From: Saprospiraceae bacterium
GTDB lineage: Bacteria; Bacteroidota; Bacteroidia; Chitinophagales; Saprospiraceae
DNA: 64,000 nt
Direction of reading: 5' to 3'
NCBI GenBank assembly: GCA_019187225.1
Contig: JABAQQ010000041.1
Span: 1-64,000 of the forward strand
Positions 6,982-16,480 of this stretch are shown piece by piece. The first letter of the stretch is position 1; every line of letters starts with the position of its first letter. The notes below the pieces were generated by a model. It did not search any database, was not told the DNA's origin, and saw only the letters and a list, made by a program, of their open reading frames with translations. Made by a program: the position numbers and the translations under genes.

Positions 6982-9323
6982 TAATTCATATTGTAATTCA
7001 CCCCAAACCGTATCAGCCTTCCCTGTTGCGGATTGTACAACAGGTCGTCGGGTGTTCCTGTGGCATCGAGGCCGGAATAAGCGCGGTTGAACAGGTTTTG
7101 GACGTGGAAGTATGTCAGAAAATGCTTGCTGAGATAAAAGCGCATCATCATATCCCAGGAGCGAAATTTGGGGAAACGCTCCATTATTATTTTACGTTGG
7201 TAATCATCCTGGTATATCACGGCCTTGCTGAGCGCCTCCGTCTGGCGGTTGGACGCGAGCATCAATTCGAGTTGATTAACGGTGAAAAACATCCTGAACT
7301 GGAATTGCCAGCGCGGCGCATTAAAAACATCTCCGGTCACCTTCCGCTCATCACCGAGCCATTCTTTGCCGCGGGCATACTGGAAATAAATCTCGGTGCG
7401 CCCTGCAATACGCGTCTTTTTCCGGTCGCCGGACAGCTCGAGTTCGTGGTCTTCGGAGCGGATTAAACCCTGAATGCCCCACATAGAAAGCGCCCGGCCC
7501 GGAGCGTTTTCCCAACCGTAGCGCCAGGGAGCAACAATGCCGGGTTGCTGCCGCAGGTAGCCCGGGCGTGCCAGGTAATCCACCTTTTCCGAAAAAAACA
7601 CAAGGTCTGCCCGGAAATCTTTAGTGGTATAGCGCAATCCTGCCTCCCATGCATGGATATTTTCGGTTTTTTCAAGTCCTTCCGGCGAAGTGTTGATAGT
7701 GCCGTTAAAATCGAGAATGAAATAGGTATTCGCGCGGGCGTACATGGAAGGGCGTTTGAACCCCGTCGAAAAATTTCCCCTTACTGCCCAAGAGCTGTCA
7801 ATCCGGTACATCAGGGCTGCGCGCGGCGCAAGCGCAACGCCATAGTTGACGTAATAATTGATCGCCGCCCCTCCCATTGCGTACAGTCGCTTGCCGTTCC
7901 ACTTCAATTGTCCGAAACCGCTTCCGTCGAATTCGGTAAAAGACGCCGGCGGAAAAGGATCTACCATAGGAGGCGAATAAGTGCCGTCTATTTTCAGTTC
8001 TACCGGGACGCGATAGTGAGCAAGCGCAGGCGTACCGCTGCTGCCATTGGCCTGAACGCCCAGATCGAGGGAAAACCGTTTGTTGATTTGGGCATTCAGA
8101 CGCGATTCGAAACGGATATCGAAGCCGGTAGCGGTGGTGTAACGCTCGTCGGAAGCAAGCGACGAGTAAATATCGCGCAGCACTTTCTGTTGCTCATCGG
8201 GCGCCGGTGATTGGGCCCGGAACAAAGCGGCGCTCAGGCGGTCGAACACGAAAGTAGTGGTCGAACTGTTGTCGAGGCGGTATCGGATGGCCGAAAAGGT
8301 ATTGTAGGTCGTCCATTTGGTGCGGGTGCGGGTGAAACTCAGCGAGTAAGTTTCCATCAGCTCGGCAAGACGGTTCGAAGGATTGGCATAAGAGATCGCC
8401 AAAGGGTTGATTCCCAAGGCAGTGTGATCGAAACGCGACATCCGGTTGTATGTAAAATGAATGCCGCGCCAGGTCAGGTTGACCCCCAAAAGCCGGCTGT
8501 CGTGTTGCAAATTGGCGGTTTTGGGCAAGCTGTCGCCGGGCTCGGCAGCGCGGAAATTCGGGTTTTCAGTATAGAGTGCGGTGTCGAGACCCAATGGTAG
8601 GTAATGGTTCATGTTGTAGATGTTCTCATCGTAGAACACGTCGGTTTTTTCCCGGACGGTGCTGCTGCCATAGAGACTGAACCGGAAGATCTTTTTGTCT
8701 TTGCCCAATTTGCCGCCCAACATGAGGTCGAGGCTGTTGTAACCATTGTTGCCGAAAGCCAGGTCGGCCTGGGTAAAAAGGGGCCGTTCCGTTTCTTTCA
8801 GAATAATATTGACCACACCGGCGCAGGCTTCGTTGCCATAGATCGCTGCCGCCGGGCCGTACAAGACCTCGATCCGCTCCGCCTGCCGGATGGGGAGTTG
8901 CGCCCCCACCGGCATTCCCAAAGCGACGCCCGGCTTCACCGGTACGTCGTTGATGAGTATTTTCACGTATTGATTGCCCGAAAGCCCGCGCATCAGGAAT
9001 GTCTCTCCTTCCTGCGCGTTGCCCGGTTGCGACACCCGGATACCCGGAGCAGCGCGCAGCACATCCCCCAGGGTTACAAAACCATAACGCAGGATATCTT
9101 CTGCCGTGACGACCCACATGGTAAAAGGCACCTGATCCATATCTTCCAGCGAACGGCTGGCGGAAATCACCCTTGTTTTTTCGAGGTCCAGATCACGCGT
9201 TATAATATCTTCTACCGTCAGCCGCTCCGGGGTGAGCAGGAGCGTAGAATCATTTTGGGAAAAAAGGGTAAGGGGAGCAAGGAACAGGAAAGAAAGTAAA
9301 GAGCAGCGAATGTTTCGTTTCAC
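6981..9323 (-). CDS. TonB-dependent receptor with plug domain
   Basis: The product is 780 aa, starting with a signal peptide MKRNIRCSLLSFLFLAPLT ending near LFSQ. The plug domain at about residues 50-175 is clear: TMWVVTAEDILRYGFVTLG, LRAAPGIRV, RGLSGNQYVKILINDVP, RIEVLYGPAAAIYGNEACAG. These are the usual Plug landmarks of siderophore, cobalamin and colicin I-type receptors. Unlike the first receptor it has no carboxypeptidase-regulatory-like domain. The barrel follows and ends in a short strand (RLIRFGVNYNMN). The substrate is not evident. The gene stands alone, convergent with the gamma-glutamyltransferase gene. Confidence 0.88.
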   Translation of the reverse strand: MKRNIRCSLLSFLFLAPLTLFSQNDSTLLLTPERLTVEDIITRDLDLEKTRVISASRSLEDMDQVPFTMWVVTAEDILRYGFVTLGDVLRAAPGIRVSQPGNAQEGETFLMRGLSGNQYVKILINDVPVKPGVALGMPVGAQLPIRQAERIEVLYGPAAAIYGNEACAGVVNIILKETERPLFTQADLAFGNNGYNSLDLMLGGKLGKDKKIFRFSLYGSSTVREKTDVFYDENIYNMNHYLPLGLDTALYTENPNFRAAEPGDSLPKTANLQHDSRLLGVNLTWRGIHFTYNRMSRFDHTALGINPLAISYANPSNRLAELMETYSLSFTRTRTKWTTYNTFSAIRYRLDNSSTTTFVFDRLSAALFRAQSPAPDEQQKVLRDIYSSLASDERYTTATGFDIRFESRLNAQINKRFSLDLGVQANGSSGTPALAHYRVPVELKIDGTYSPPMVDPFPPASFTEFDGSGFGQLKWNGKRLYAMGGAAINYYVNYGVALAPRAALMYRIDSSWAVRGNFSTGFKRPSMYARANTYFILDFNGTINTSPEGLEKTENIHAWEAGLRYTTKDFRADLVFFSEKVDYLARPGYLRQQPGIVAPWRYGWENAPGRALSMWGIQGLIRSEDHELELSGDRKKTRIAGRTEIYFQYARGKEWLGDERKVTGDVFNAPRWQFQFRMFFTVNQLELMLASNRQTEALSKAVIYQDDYQRKIIMERFPKFRSWDMMMRFYLSKHFLTYFHVQNLFNRAYSGLDATGTPDDLLYNPQQGRLIRFGVNYNMN

Positions 9324-9376
9324 GGTGCGAGCGGTTGTTTGCCGCGAAAAGTAGGGAGATTTTTGGGTGTGGGGGG

Positions 9377-10333
9377 TTATAACCCCAGGAGTTTGAACAG
9401 TTTTCGGCGTTCGGTCTCTTTTTCCAGCAAATTTTCAAGAAAGAAAAGATTGTCAATTGCTTCTTTGTTCAATTCAATATCCCGCTTTGCCCGATTGGAA
9501 AATGACACTTCCTGCATAATGAGAATTGTAACCGACTTTGGATTTTCATTTTTAGCCCGTTGCAAACTTTTTATGGCTGCACCTATACGCTCCAATACGC
9601 CGGCATTATCAATTCCCCCTTTCACTTCTATGGCAATTTGGAGAATATCGTTTTGGAATATAGCGATGTCAGGCTCCGAAGCGAAAGCGATCACCTTTCT
9701 GTTTTTCAAAAAAATACGACTGCTGCTTTCTTCCTGAACAAGTTCTTTTTCTCTTAAATGCGTCTCTAACAATCCTTTGAGCAAGATTTCGGCTTGGCCG
9801 CCTTTCATATTCTGCCACGAACCCTGTGCCTGCGAACCTGCTGCCATGCCCCGCCACAAATCAAACTCCCTTGCGTCAATTTTTTCATCCGCTTCTATCA
9901 GGTGACTGATTATTTGATTCAAATGCGCAGCCAAAAATAGCGATGTTTCATCATTGGGATGTCGCTTACCGGATTCATACGCACCAATAACAGCCCCAAT
10001 CCGGTTCATGGATTTTTGAGAAACCATAGCCAACATCCGGTAGTAGGCTACGGAGCCTGCTACAGTCTGTAAAACTTCGGGGTGTGCAAAGACTAAAACA
10101 GGCTTTATGCCTCTGTGAATCAACTTATTCCATGCTGACTCGCTAATCCCTAAAGCCGTTTTATCCCACAACAGTTTTTCACCTTTTACTTTGCTTATCT
10201 TCTCACCTGCTTCAACAAGTTGCCATTCGTGCAGTTTCTGATGAAAAAACGCACTTTTAGCCAATTGGTCAATAAACCAAGCTTTATTGGAAGCAGTGTT
10301 TTTATCGGCCTTTTTGCTCATTTTTTTCGCCAT
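9377..10333 (-). CDS. Type II restriction endonuclease, possibly XcyI-like
   Basis: The product is 318 aa and is encoded immediately after a DNA methyltransferase, overlapping it by 16 bases, as expected for a restriction-modification pair. A PD-(D/E)xK nuclease core is visible near residues 220-240: EPDIAIFQNDILQIAIEVKG, where Asp, Glu and Lys occupy the catalytic spacing. Glu203 or Glu204 (QEESSSR) upstream could be an extra acidic ligand. The following segment GGIDNAGVLERIGAAIKSL reminds me of the XcyI family, which cuts CCCGGG, but this is from memory. The specificity should be treated as unknown. The N-terminus is lysine-rich and may start later. Confidence 0.7.
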   Translation of the reverse strand: MAKKMSKKADKNTASNKAWFIDQLAKSAFFHQKLHEWQLVEAGEKISKVKGEKLLWDKTALGISESAWNKLIHRGIKPVLVFAHPEVLQTVAGSVAYYRMLAMVSQKSMNRIGAVIGAYESGKRHPNDETSLFLAAHLNQIISHLIEADEKIDAREFDLWRGMAAGSQAQGSWQNMKGGQAEILLKGLLETHLREKELVQEESSSRIFLKNRKVIAFASEPDIAIFQNDILQIAIEVKGGIDNAGVLERIGAAIKSLQRAKNENPKSVTILIMQEVSFSNRAKRDIELNKEAIDNLFFLENLLEKETERRKLFKLLGL

Positions 10334-11679
10334 ACTGTAATGCTTTCGCGAACAGGAAATCGCCCATATTTGCCCATTTGTTGTGAGCTGTTGCCCTTAT
10401 ACCGGGCCACGATGATTTTCTCCACATCAAAACCTTCCCGTTCAGCCAAATCAGAAAGAATCAAATCTACCGGCACATGCTCTCCCTCAAAACGGACGTT
10501 ATCCACCACCATTGCTACAACCGAATCTCTGGCGCAAATCCGATACCATTCTTTGATAACTTTATGCATATCAACAAAATAGGCCAACAACATAATAGGT
10601 ATGCGGTCATTGTTTAATTTTTGTATCTGATGTTTTCTGTACAGGTTTTCCAGAATTTCTGTCAATGCCTCATGTGGAGAAGAATCTCCTTCTTCTTCCT
10701 TGGATTCAATATGAGAGCGTAAAATGCCAAAGCGCAGCTTTTTTAACTCATCAAAATTATTCACGAAGTTGAAACAAAGCTCCAAAGAATAACTCCGCGT
10801 ATAGTCGTAGCGGTTGGCGTAAGGAGGAGAAGTTAGTATAAAAGTTGGCTCACGCTTGAATGGAATATCAGACAAATCTCGTGTATCTCCCTGAAAAACA
10901 TCGGGGTATGAAGGGAATTTATTCCAACCTAATTTTTGCAGGCTCAACAAATCTTGTTCCGCTTCAACGACCTTTTTATCCAGTAATTCAACAGGAGTAA
11001 ATATTTCTTTTTGAGGAAGATAGCGCAAGAACTGGCCATCTTTAGAAGTATAACTACAGTGCTCGATGACGGACAAGTACAGCAAACCAAGAACGTCTTT
11101 AAAAGGTTGGGGCGATTCTGAAATGACTGTTTTCCATTTCCTGAGTGCTGAGAGATTTTCCGGTGAAAAGGCGATTTTCATGATACGCACATCTTCCGCA
11201 ATTTCTGCTTCTTGAGCGTCAGGGAGGCGCCTTTTTGCTTCTTCGTAAGCCTTTAATATTGAGCCCGGTTCAAGCGTGAGCAACTGCGGAAGTGTTTGAG
11301 CGATAAAAACTCCGGTTGGCAACTTATCCGTCCCGATGGAAGAAATACCGTTGATACAGGATGTAAAAAGAGTTGTTCCCATGCCGCAGAAGGGATCAAA
11401 AACATAGTCTTTCTTTGAAATGTTAAACTCGTTGAAAAAGTCGCGGACAAACTGGTAAGAGAAGGCTTCTTTGTAGCGATAAAGTCGCAATAATGGAAGA
11501 TTTTTATTTCCCTGGTAGGAGACAAGCGAGCCAATTTTCAAATTTTCATAAAGGCGATCTGCGTATTTCCGTTCTAATTTCGTGCGAAAATATTCGTTTG
11601 AATCAACAACATTACCGTTGCCATTCGACTCAATATCAACAAATTCTTCCGGGAAAATGGATAGTTGTTCGGACTTCAT
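10318..11679 (-). CDS. DNA methyltransferase of a type II RM system (TSPPY, N4-cytosine or N6-adenine)
   Basis: The product is 453 aa from MKSEQLSIFPEEF (11679); a TTG further upstream is less likely. Motif I, FDPFCGMGTT, binds S-adenosylmethionine and lies around residue 85. The catalytic motif IV, LTSPPYANRYDYTRS, lies near residue 275. This order (motif I before IV) is that of the beta class, and TSPPY rather than DPPY favours N4-methylcytosine. The modification would protect the host from the endonuclease encoded downstream. The coding order, methylase first, lets protection build up before cutting. Around the gene there is no obvious controller protein. Confidence 0.88.
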   Translation of the reverse strand: MKSEQLSIFPEEFVDIESNGNGNVVDSNEYFRTKLERKYADRLYENLKIGSLVSYQGNKNLPLLRLYRYKEAFSYQFVRDFFNEFNISKKDYVFDPFCGMGTTLFTSCINGISSIGTDKLPTGVFIAQTLPQLLTLEPGSILKAYEEAKRRLPDAQEAEIAEDVRIMKIAFSPENLSALRKWKTVISESPQPFKDVLGLLYLSVIEHCSYTSKDGQFLRYLPQKEIFTPVELLDKKVVEAEQDLLSLQKLGWNKFPSYPDVFQGDTRDLSDIPFKREPTFILTSPPYANRYDYTRSYSLELCFNFVNNFDELKKLRFGILRSHIESKEEEGDSSPHEALTEILENLYRKHQIQKLNNDRIPIMLLAYFVDMHKVIKEWYRICARDSVVAMVVDNVRFEGEHVPVDLILSDLAEREGFDVEKIIVARYKGNSSQQMGKYGRFPVRESITVWRKK

Positions 11680-11734
11680 TGCATGATTTTTCAATGTCAA
11701 CGCCAAAGATACGTTAAGTTGCGTAACGGAGGAG

Positions 11735-12841
11735 TTATTCCTCCTCCTCCAAATGCTCCGTCAGCCGCTGCACTACCTTGAATTCGCTGAAAAATGTACG
11801 CGCCACCACCCGCAACACCGTGTAAACGGGGATACCGATCACCATACCGATGACGCCGCCGAGCTTGGCCGCTACGAGTGTGACGATGAATATCTCCAGC
11901 GGGTGTGCCTGTACGCTTTTGGAAAAGATCATCGGGCCGGTAAAATTGTTGTCCAGAAACTGGGTCGCCATGAAAGCCCCGACTACCTTGAGCAGCATCG
12001 GCAGCAACAATGCAAAGTCGGCGTCGAGGTGCGAAGAGACGGTGATGAACAATCCGAATACCATCCCGATGATCGGCCCGACATAAGGCACAATGTTGAA
12101 CAAACCCCCGAATACCCCGATCAGCAGCGCATTGCTGACACCAAAAATCCACAGCAAAATGGTGAGTACCAGCGAAAAAACGGCTAATTGCGCCACCAGT
12201 CCGGTGAAATACCGGCTGAGCATATCGCTCGACTCCTGCACGGCATGGCGCACTTTTACTTCCTGTTCATCCGGCACAAAAGCGTGCAGCATACCCAGAA
12301 ACAAGGATTTCTCTTTCAAAAAGAAAAACAGGATGAACGTCACGGAAGCGAAGGTGACCACCACACTGCCGGCAGTAGAAAGGAAGGAGCCAAGAAAATC
12401 GCCCAGCATGGTCGGCTTGAACCAGGTACTCAATGCCTCCTGCAATTTTGTCGCCAGCGATTCGCCGGGTTGCAACAGGCCGATGTAGTGCATTTGAATA
12501 TCAAGGTTCAGGAACGGTCCTTTCCATTTTTCGCCAAGCGCGTGATAATCAACCGAAGAGAGGTTGCGCGCCTGGGCCACTATGGTCGGAACGAACATCA
12601 TCAGTAATCCGGCCAGCACTAAGTAAAAAGTCAGAATCGTAAGCAAAGCCGCGCTCGTCGGCCCCATACGAATACGCCCGATGCGGACGCGCTGTTGAAA
12701 AAAAACCATGAGCGGCCTTCCCAACATCGAAAGCACCCAGGCGATCAGAATATAGGCCACGATGTCGGAAAAATACCAGACGACACCGAGGAAAACAGCT
12801 GAGCCAAGCAGCCATAACAGATTGCGGTTGAGGGCGCTCAT
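11735..12841 (-). CDS. AI-2E family transporter (PerM/YdiK-like permease)
   Basis: The product is 368 aa with about eight hydrophobic segments. The first two (LLWLLGSAVFLGVVWYF, IVAYILIAWVLSML) are followed by a basic loop, and a cluster of helices occupies residues 145-330. The segment LIGVFGGLFNIVPYVGPIIG, with the Asn-Ile-Val-Pro-Tyr-x-Gly-Pro pattern, is the family signature. Members have been linked to autoinducer-2 export or Na+/H+ exchange, so the substrate here cannot be assigned. The tail is acidic (HLEEEE). It is in the same direction as ftcD, 72 bases downstream of it, and may be cotranscribed. Confidence 0.88.
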   Translation of the reverse strand: MSALNRNLLWLLGSAVFLGVVWYFSDIVAYILIAWVLSMLGRPLMVFFQQRVRIGRIRMGPTSAALLTILTFYLVLAGLLMMFVPTIVAQARNLSSVDYHALGEKWKGPFLNLDIQMHYIGLLQPGESLATKLQEALSTWFKPTMLGDFLGSFLSTAGSVVVTFASVTFILFFFLKEKSLFLGMLHAFVPDEQEVKVRHAVQESSDMLSRYFTGLVAQLAVFSLVLTILLWIFGVSNALLIGVFGGLFNIVPYVGPIIGMVFGLFITVSSHLDADFALLLPMLLKVVGAFMATQFLDNNFTGPMIFSKSVQAHPLEIFIVTLVAAKLGGVIGMVIGIPVYTVLRVVARTFFSEFKVVQRLTEHLEEEE

Positions 12842-12913
12842 GGTTGTAAAACGGATTGAAACTTTACTTCTTGTCTATTTTCCACACGTTTCGTTATATT
12901 CTGCCGGGTTTTG

Positions 12914-14599
12914 TTAAATCTTGCTGTGGACTATTGTCAAAATCTCTTTTTCCAATTTGTCCGCCTCCTGGTGCATCCGTTCGCTTTCAGCAACCACTTG
13001 CGCCGCATATGCCTTATCGTCCAGTCCTGTGGCGTTGACTTTTACATTCAGGCATGCTCCGTGTACGGCAGCCCGGGCACAAAGCGCGCCGGTGCCTGCA
13101 TCGGTCACCGAATTGGGATTGCCTTTTTCTACCATTTCACGGATAACACTGAACGATTCCAATGACAGTTGCGCAACGCGGAACGGCACTTCAATCGCAC
13201 GGCGCGTGGCAGCCTGAATGGCAGCCGCCCGGGCGGCTTTTTCCTCCGGAGTTCCTTTGGGCAGTCCGAAAGCAGCCATGATGGAATTAAAAGCTTCCGT
13301 ATCCTCGTCTACTGCGCGAATTAAGGCGTCTTTCAGCCTTTGGCCACGTTCGGCGGCGTCGGAGAATTCTTCCCAGCGTTCGTCCCAGCCGCGTTTGTGG
13401 CTGCTGAGGTTGGCGACCATGGTGGCAAGGGAGACTCCAAGCGCGCCGACGTAGGCGCTGACAGAGCCGCCGCCCGGTGCGGGGCTTTCGGCGGCGGTTT
13501 CGGCGGCGAAAGCGACCAGGTCTTTCCGTATCAATTTTTGAGCATTGGCCGGATTGCCTGCCTCGAGGTTGTACTCTATGATCTTACGCTGCGGATCGAA
13601 GGGCGTCAGTTCATCCAGCCCCATGGACTTGACGGCAATTTTGATCAATTCAGATTCGCTCACCCCCGCGCTGCGCCGCTGTTTTTTCAAAAAATACTTG
13701 CCTGCTTCGAGCACGACGTTGAGCGGCACAAGCCCCACCAGTTCGGAACCGGTGACGCGCATTCCGCGGCGGTCGGCGCTTTTACAACATTCTTCGAAGG
13801 CCAGGTGCAGGGGTGTGGCATTTATATCCGTAATGTTCATGGATATTTGCGCGATGCCGTATTCTTCGATGTACCAGCCTATGGCTTTGACACCCTTCAG
13901 GATGCCCGGCTGGCGAAGAGGCTCGCCGATAGCGTCTTTCAGGGGCTTACCGGTGGCGGGGTCGTTCAGCGTACGGCCTTTTTCGCGCACATCGAAAGCA
14001 ACTGAATTGGCGCGGCGCACCGAAGTAGTGTTCAAATTGACGTTGTAAGCGATCAAAAAATCGCGCGCGCCGATGACCGTGGCGCCGCTTTTGGCGTTAA
14101 AAGTGGCTGGCCCAAAGTCGGGCTTCCAGTCCGGATTCGCCAATTTTTCAGGTAAACCTTCATATTCTCCGGCCCGGATCGTCGCCAGGTTTTTGCGTTC
14201 GGGTTGTGTGGCGGCTGCTTCATACAGGTAAACGGGCAAATTCAGTTCGCGGCCCACCCGCTCGCCAAGCCGTCGCGCCCAATCGGCCGTTTCTTCCATG
14301 CTGATGTTGGCGATCGGTATCAGGGGACAAACATCGGTGGCGCCCATGCGCGGGTGTTCACCGCTGTGCTTGCTCATGTCTATCACTTCGCAGGCTTTTT
14401 GAATGGCCAGAAACGCCGCCTCTACGACTCTTTCCGGTTCGCCTACGAAAGTGACGACGGTTCGGTTCGTGGCTTTTCCCGGGTCAACATCCAGCAATTT
14501 CACGCCTTCTACGGTTTCGATAACGTCGGTGATCTGTTTGATGGCGGTCATATCGCGTCCTTCGGAGAAATTGGGAACGCATTCGATGAGTTGTTTCAT
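12914..14599 (-). CDS. ftcD: Bifunctional glutamate formimidoyltransferase / formimidoyl-THF cyclodeaminase
   Basis: The product is 561 aa, the length of the fused two-domain enzyme. Residues 1 to about 330 are the transferase, which moves the formimino group from formiminoglutamate (histidine breakdown) to tetrahydrofolate. Landmarks are CVPNFSEGRD, MSKHSGEHPRMGATDVCPL and IAYNVNLNT. Residues about 350-561 are the cyclodeaminase (SPAPGGGSVSAYVGALG), which releases ammonia to give methenyl-THF. No other histidine-degradation genes are in the window. A TAnnTTTG box lies about 40 bases upstream (14640-14647). Both domains look complete. Confidence 0.93.
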   Translation of the reverse strand: MKQLIECVPNFSEGRDMTAIKQITDVIETVEGVKLLDVDPGKATNRTVVTFVGEPERVVEAAFLAIQKACEVIDMSKHSGEHPRMGATDVCPLIPIANISMEETADWARRLGERVGRELNLPVYLYEAAATQPERKNLATIRAGEYEGLPEKLANPDWKPDFGPATFNAKSGATVIGARDFLIAYNVNLNTTSVRRANSVAFDVREKGRTLNDPATGKPLKDAIGEPLRQPGILKGVKAIGWYIEEYGIAQISMNITDINATPLHLAFEECCKSADRRGMRVTGSELVGLVPLNVVLEAGKYFLKKQRRSAGVSESELIKIAVKSMGLDELTPFDPQRKIIEYNLEAGNPANAQKLIRKDLVAFAAETAAESPAPGGGSVSAYVGALGVSLATMVANLSSHKRGWDERWEEFSDAAERGQRLKDALIRAVDEDTEAFNSIMAAFGLPKGTPEEKAARAAAIQAATRRAIEVPFRVAQLSLESFSVIREMVEKGNPNSVTDAGTGALCARAAVHGACLNVKVNATGLDDKAYAAQVVAESERMHQEADKLEKEILTIVHSKI

Positions 14600-14639
14600 T
14601 ATATTTACGATGTGTTGATTTGAAAATGGTCAGGTGGGG

Positions 14640-14647
14640 CAAAGGTA
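14640..14647 (-). promoter_or_regulatory. TAnnTTTG -7 box for ftcD
   Basis: TACCTTTG on the minus strand lies 41 bases upstream of the ftcD start and fits the Bacteroidota -7 consensus. No convincing -33 element is visible at the usual spacing. Confidence 0.45.
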
Positions 14648-14690
14648 GCAACAACCAAAAAAGGTTTTTTTCGTTTAATGTCAAAACATT

Positions 14691-14698
14691 TAAGTTTG
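14691..14698 (+). promoter_or_regulatory. TAnnTTTG -7 box at the MarR gene start
   Basis: TAAGTTTG ends only four bases before the first ATG of the MarR gene. If used, transcription would begin at or just past that ATG, so either the message is leaderless or translation begins at a later Met (residue 13, 14739). Confidence 0.4.
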
Positions 14699-14702
14699 TG
14701 TC

Positions 14703-15158
14703 ATGAAATTGGAAGCCGAACTCAAAAGTACCAAACCCATGCAGCCCCGCCAGCGGGCTCTGCTCAACATCATGTTCACCGCCAGTTGGCTCGATTGTTT
14801 TCTTTCCCGTCAGCTGCGTCCTTATGGTCTCACCGGCCCGCAGTACAACATCCTGCGCATTCTCAACGGCAGTTATCCCAAAGGACTCTCCGTGCTCGAC
14901 ATCAAAAGCCGGATGATTGACCGGAGCAGCAACGTGAGCCGCCTCGTGGAAAAACTCCGCCTTAGCGGTTTGGTAGAACGTGTGCCCCACGCCGAAGACC
15001 GCCGCATGGTCATCGTGAGCATTTCCGAACCGGGTAAAAAGTTGCTGACCGAGATCGAGAAAGCCCGTTTTACGGATGGTCACGGCACGCCCGGCAGCAA
15101 GCTCACCGAATCTGAAGCGATGGAGCTGGCGCACTTGCTGGATAAGTTCAGAGAGTGA
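14703..15158 (+). CDS. MarR family transcriptional regulator
   Basis: The product is 151 aa, a normal MarR length. The winged helix-turn-helix occupies residues 45-110: YGLTGPQYNILRIL, then the recognition helix DRSSNVSRLVEKLRLSGLV, then the wing RVPHAEDRRMVIVSISEPG. The D-RR wing motif is the family hallmark. MarR proteins bind as dimers to palindromes and usually respond to small phenolic or lipophilic ligands. It is divergent from ftcD and upstream of the esterase gene, so either is a possible target. The true start may be Met13 if the overlapping -7 box is active. Confidence 0.9.
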   Translation: MKLEAELKSTKPMQPRQRALLNIMFTASWLDCFLSRQLRPYGLTGPQYNILRILNGSYPKGLSVLDIKSRMIDRSSNVSRLVEKLRLSGLVERVPHAEDRRMVIVSISEPGKKLLTEIEKARFTDGHGTPGSKLTESEAMELAHLLDKFRE

Positions 15159-15406
15159 TAATACCGCATACAGGGCGCTTTTTTGCGATGTGGATAAGTT
15201 TATTTAGTTGGGTACTTGTGTGTCATCCCAGGGCTTTATTATGTTTGCCCCATACGTTTTCATCCCACCCGGTTTCCCCGTACCAAATGCGGTTGGCATC
15301 TGTTTTGCCCGGTTACATTTCCCCCGAAGCCGCTTATCCAATCCGCATGCCTATGTCATCCGCTGCAACTGCCCGAAGTGGCAGTGTATTTTCAGCACAG
15401 CATACT

Positions 15407-16480
15407 ATGCTCACGCTCGACCTTTTCACGCCGAACGACGACGCCCGACCTGTATTCCTGACCGGCACTTTCAACGCCTGGGTCACGCGCGACGACCGTT
15501 TCAAAATGTTGAAGATCAAGGACGGGCACTATCAGTTTACGTTCAACGAGGTGCCCCAGACCGGCGAGCCCTTCGAATACAAATACGTGAAAGGCGGCTG
15601 GGAGGCCGAGGAACTTGGTCAGGACGGCTATCCGCCCGTCAACCGCCGCATGGAAGTGCCGCGAGGTAAAGTAGCGGACGTGGTACCGCGCTGGAAACAG
15701 CATACTGCCGGTTACGATCCTCAGTTCTACCCCGACATTCAAATCGTTGCGAAGCGTTTCAACGTCCCCCAACTCCGCCGCCGCCGCCGCATCGCCGTAC
15801 TACTACCCTGGAATTACCAACAAACAGACCGCCGCTACCCTGTACTGTATCTGCAGGACGGCCAAAACCTGTTTGAGGACGACGCGCCATTCGGTACCTG
15901 GGGCGTGGACAAACGCCTCGCCGCGCTTGCCCAATATGGCAAAGGCGATTTTATCGTAGTGGCGATTGATCACGGCGGCAAAGAAAGAATCAAAGAGTTT
16001 TTGCCTTATCACTCGCCGCGCTGGGGCGAAGGGATGGGCCGCGATTACGCCCGTTTCCTCGCCGAAACCCTCAAGCCCCACATTGACAAGAATTTTCGCA
16101 CCTTGCCCGACCGCCAACATACAGGAATCGGTGGCAGCAGCATGGGCGGCCTGATCAGTATTTATGCTGGGTTGATGTTCCCACAGGTTTATTCCAGATT
16201 TATGATTTTTTCGCCTTCCTTGTGGGCATCGCCCAACATCTATGCAGAACCGATGTACTTTGCGGCATTCGATTCGCCTACGAAGATCTACCTCTATGGC
16301 GGCCAGCGCGAAGGATCGAACATGGTGGCCAACCTGAAAAGCTTTAAAGAAGCGGCGGAGAAGGCCGGGCAGGGCCGCGCCCGCATACAATTAGTGACCG
16401 ACCCGAACGGCAAACACAACGAAGCGCGCTGGGGAGAGGAATTCCCGAAAGCGGCGGAGTGGTTGTTTGGGGGAGACTAA
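15407..16480 (+). CDS. Esterase with N-terminal glycogen-binding-like (CBM48) domain
   Basis: The product is 357 aa from the ATG at 15407, exactly where the first recognisable domain begins; the frame is open back to a GTG at 15155, but those residues look unconstrained. Residues 1-90 are an AMPK/CBM48-like sandwich (PVFLTGTFNAWVTRDDRF, FEYKYVKGGWEAEEL). Residues 115-357 are an esterase-D/enterochelin-esterase-like alpha/beta hydrolase, with YLQDGQNLFEDDAPFGTWGV, the nucleophile elbow GGSSMGG, and a catalytic His in GKHNEARW near the end. It probably hydrolyses an ester on a sugar or siderophore-like substrate. It follows the MarR gene and ends with a 4-base convergent overlap on the WD40 gene. 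Confidence 0.8.
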   Translation: MLTLDLFTPNDDARPVFLTGTFNAWVTRDDRFKMLKIKDGHYQFTFNEVPQTGEPFEYKYVKGGWEAEELGQDGYPPVNRRMEVPRGKVADVVPRWKQHTAGYDPQFYPDIQIVAKRFNVPQLRRRRRIAVLLPWNYQQTDRRYPVLYLQDGQNLFEDDAPFGTWGVDKRLAALAQYGKGDFIVVAIDHGGKERIKEFLPYHSPRWGEGMGRDYARFLAETLKPHIDKNFRTLPDRQHTGIGGSSMGGLISIYAGLMFPQVYSRFMIFSPSLWASPNIYAEPMYFAAFDSPTKIYLYGGQREGSNMVANLKSFKEAAEKAGQGRARIQLVTDPNGKHNEARWGEEFPKAAEWLFGGD

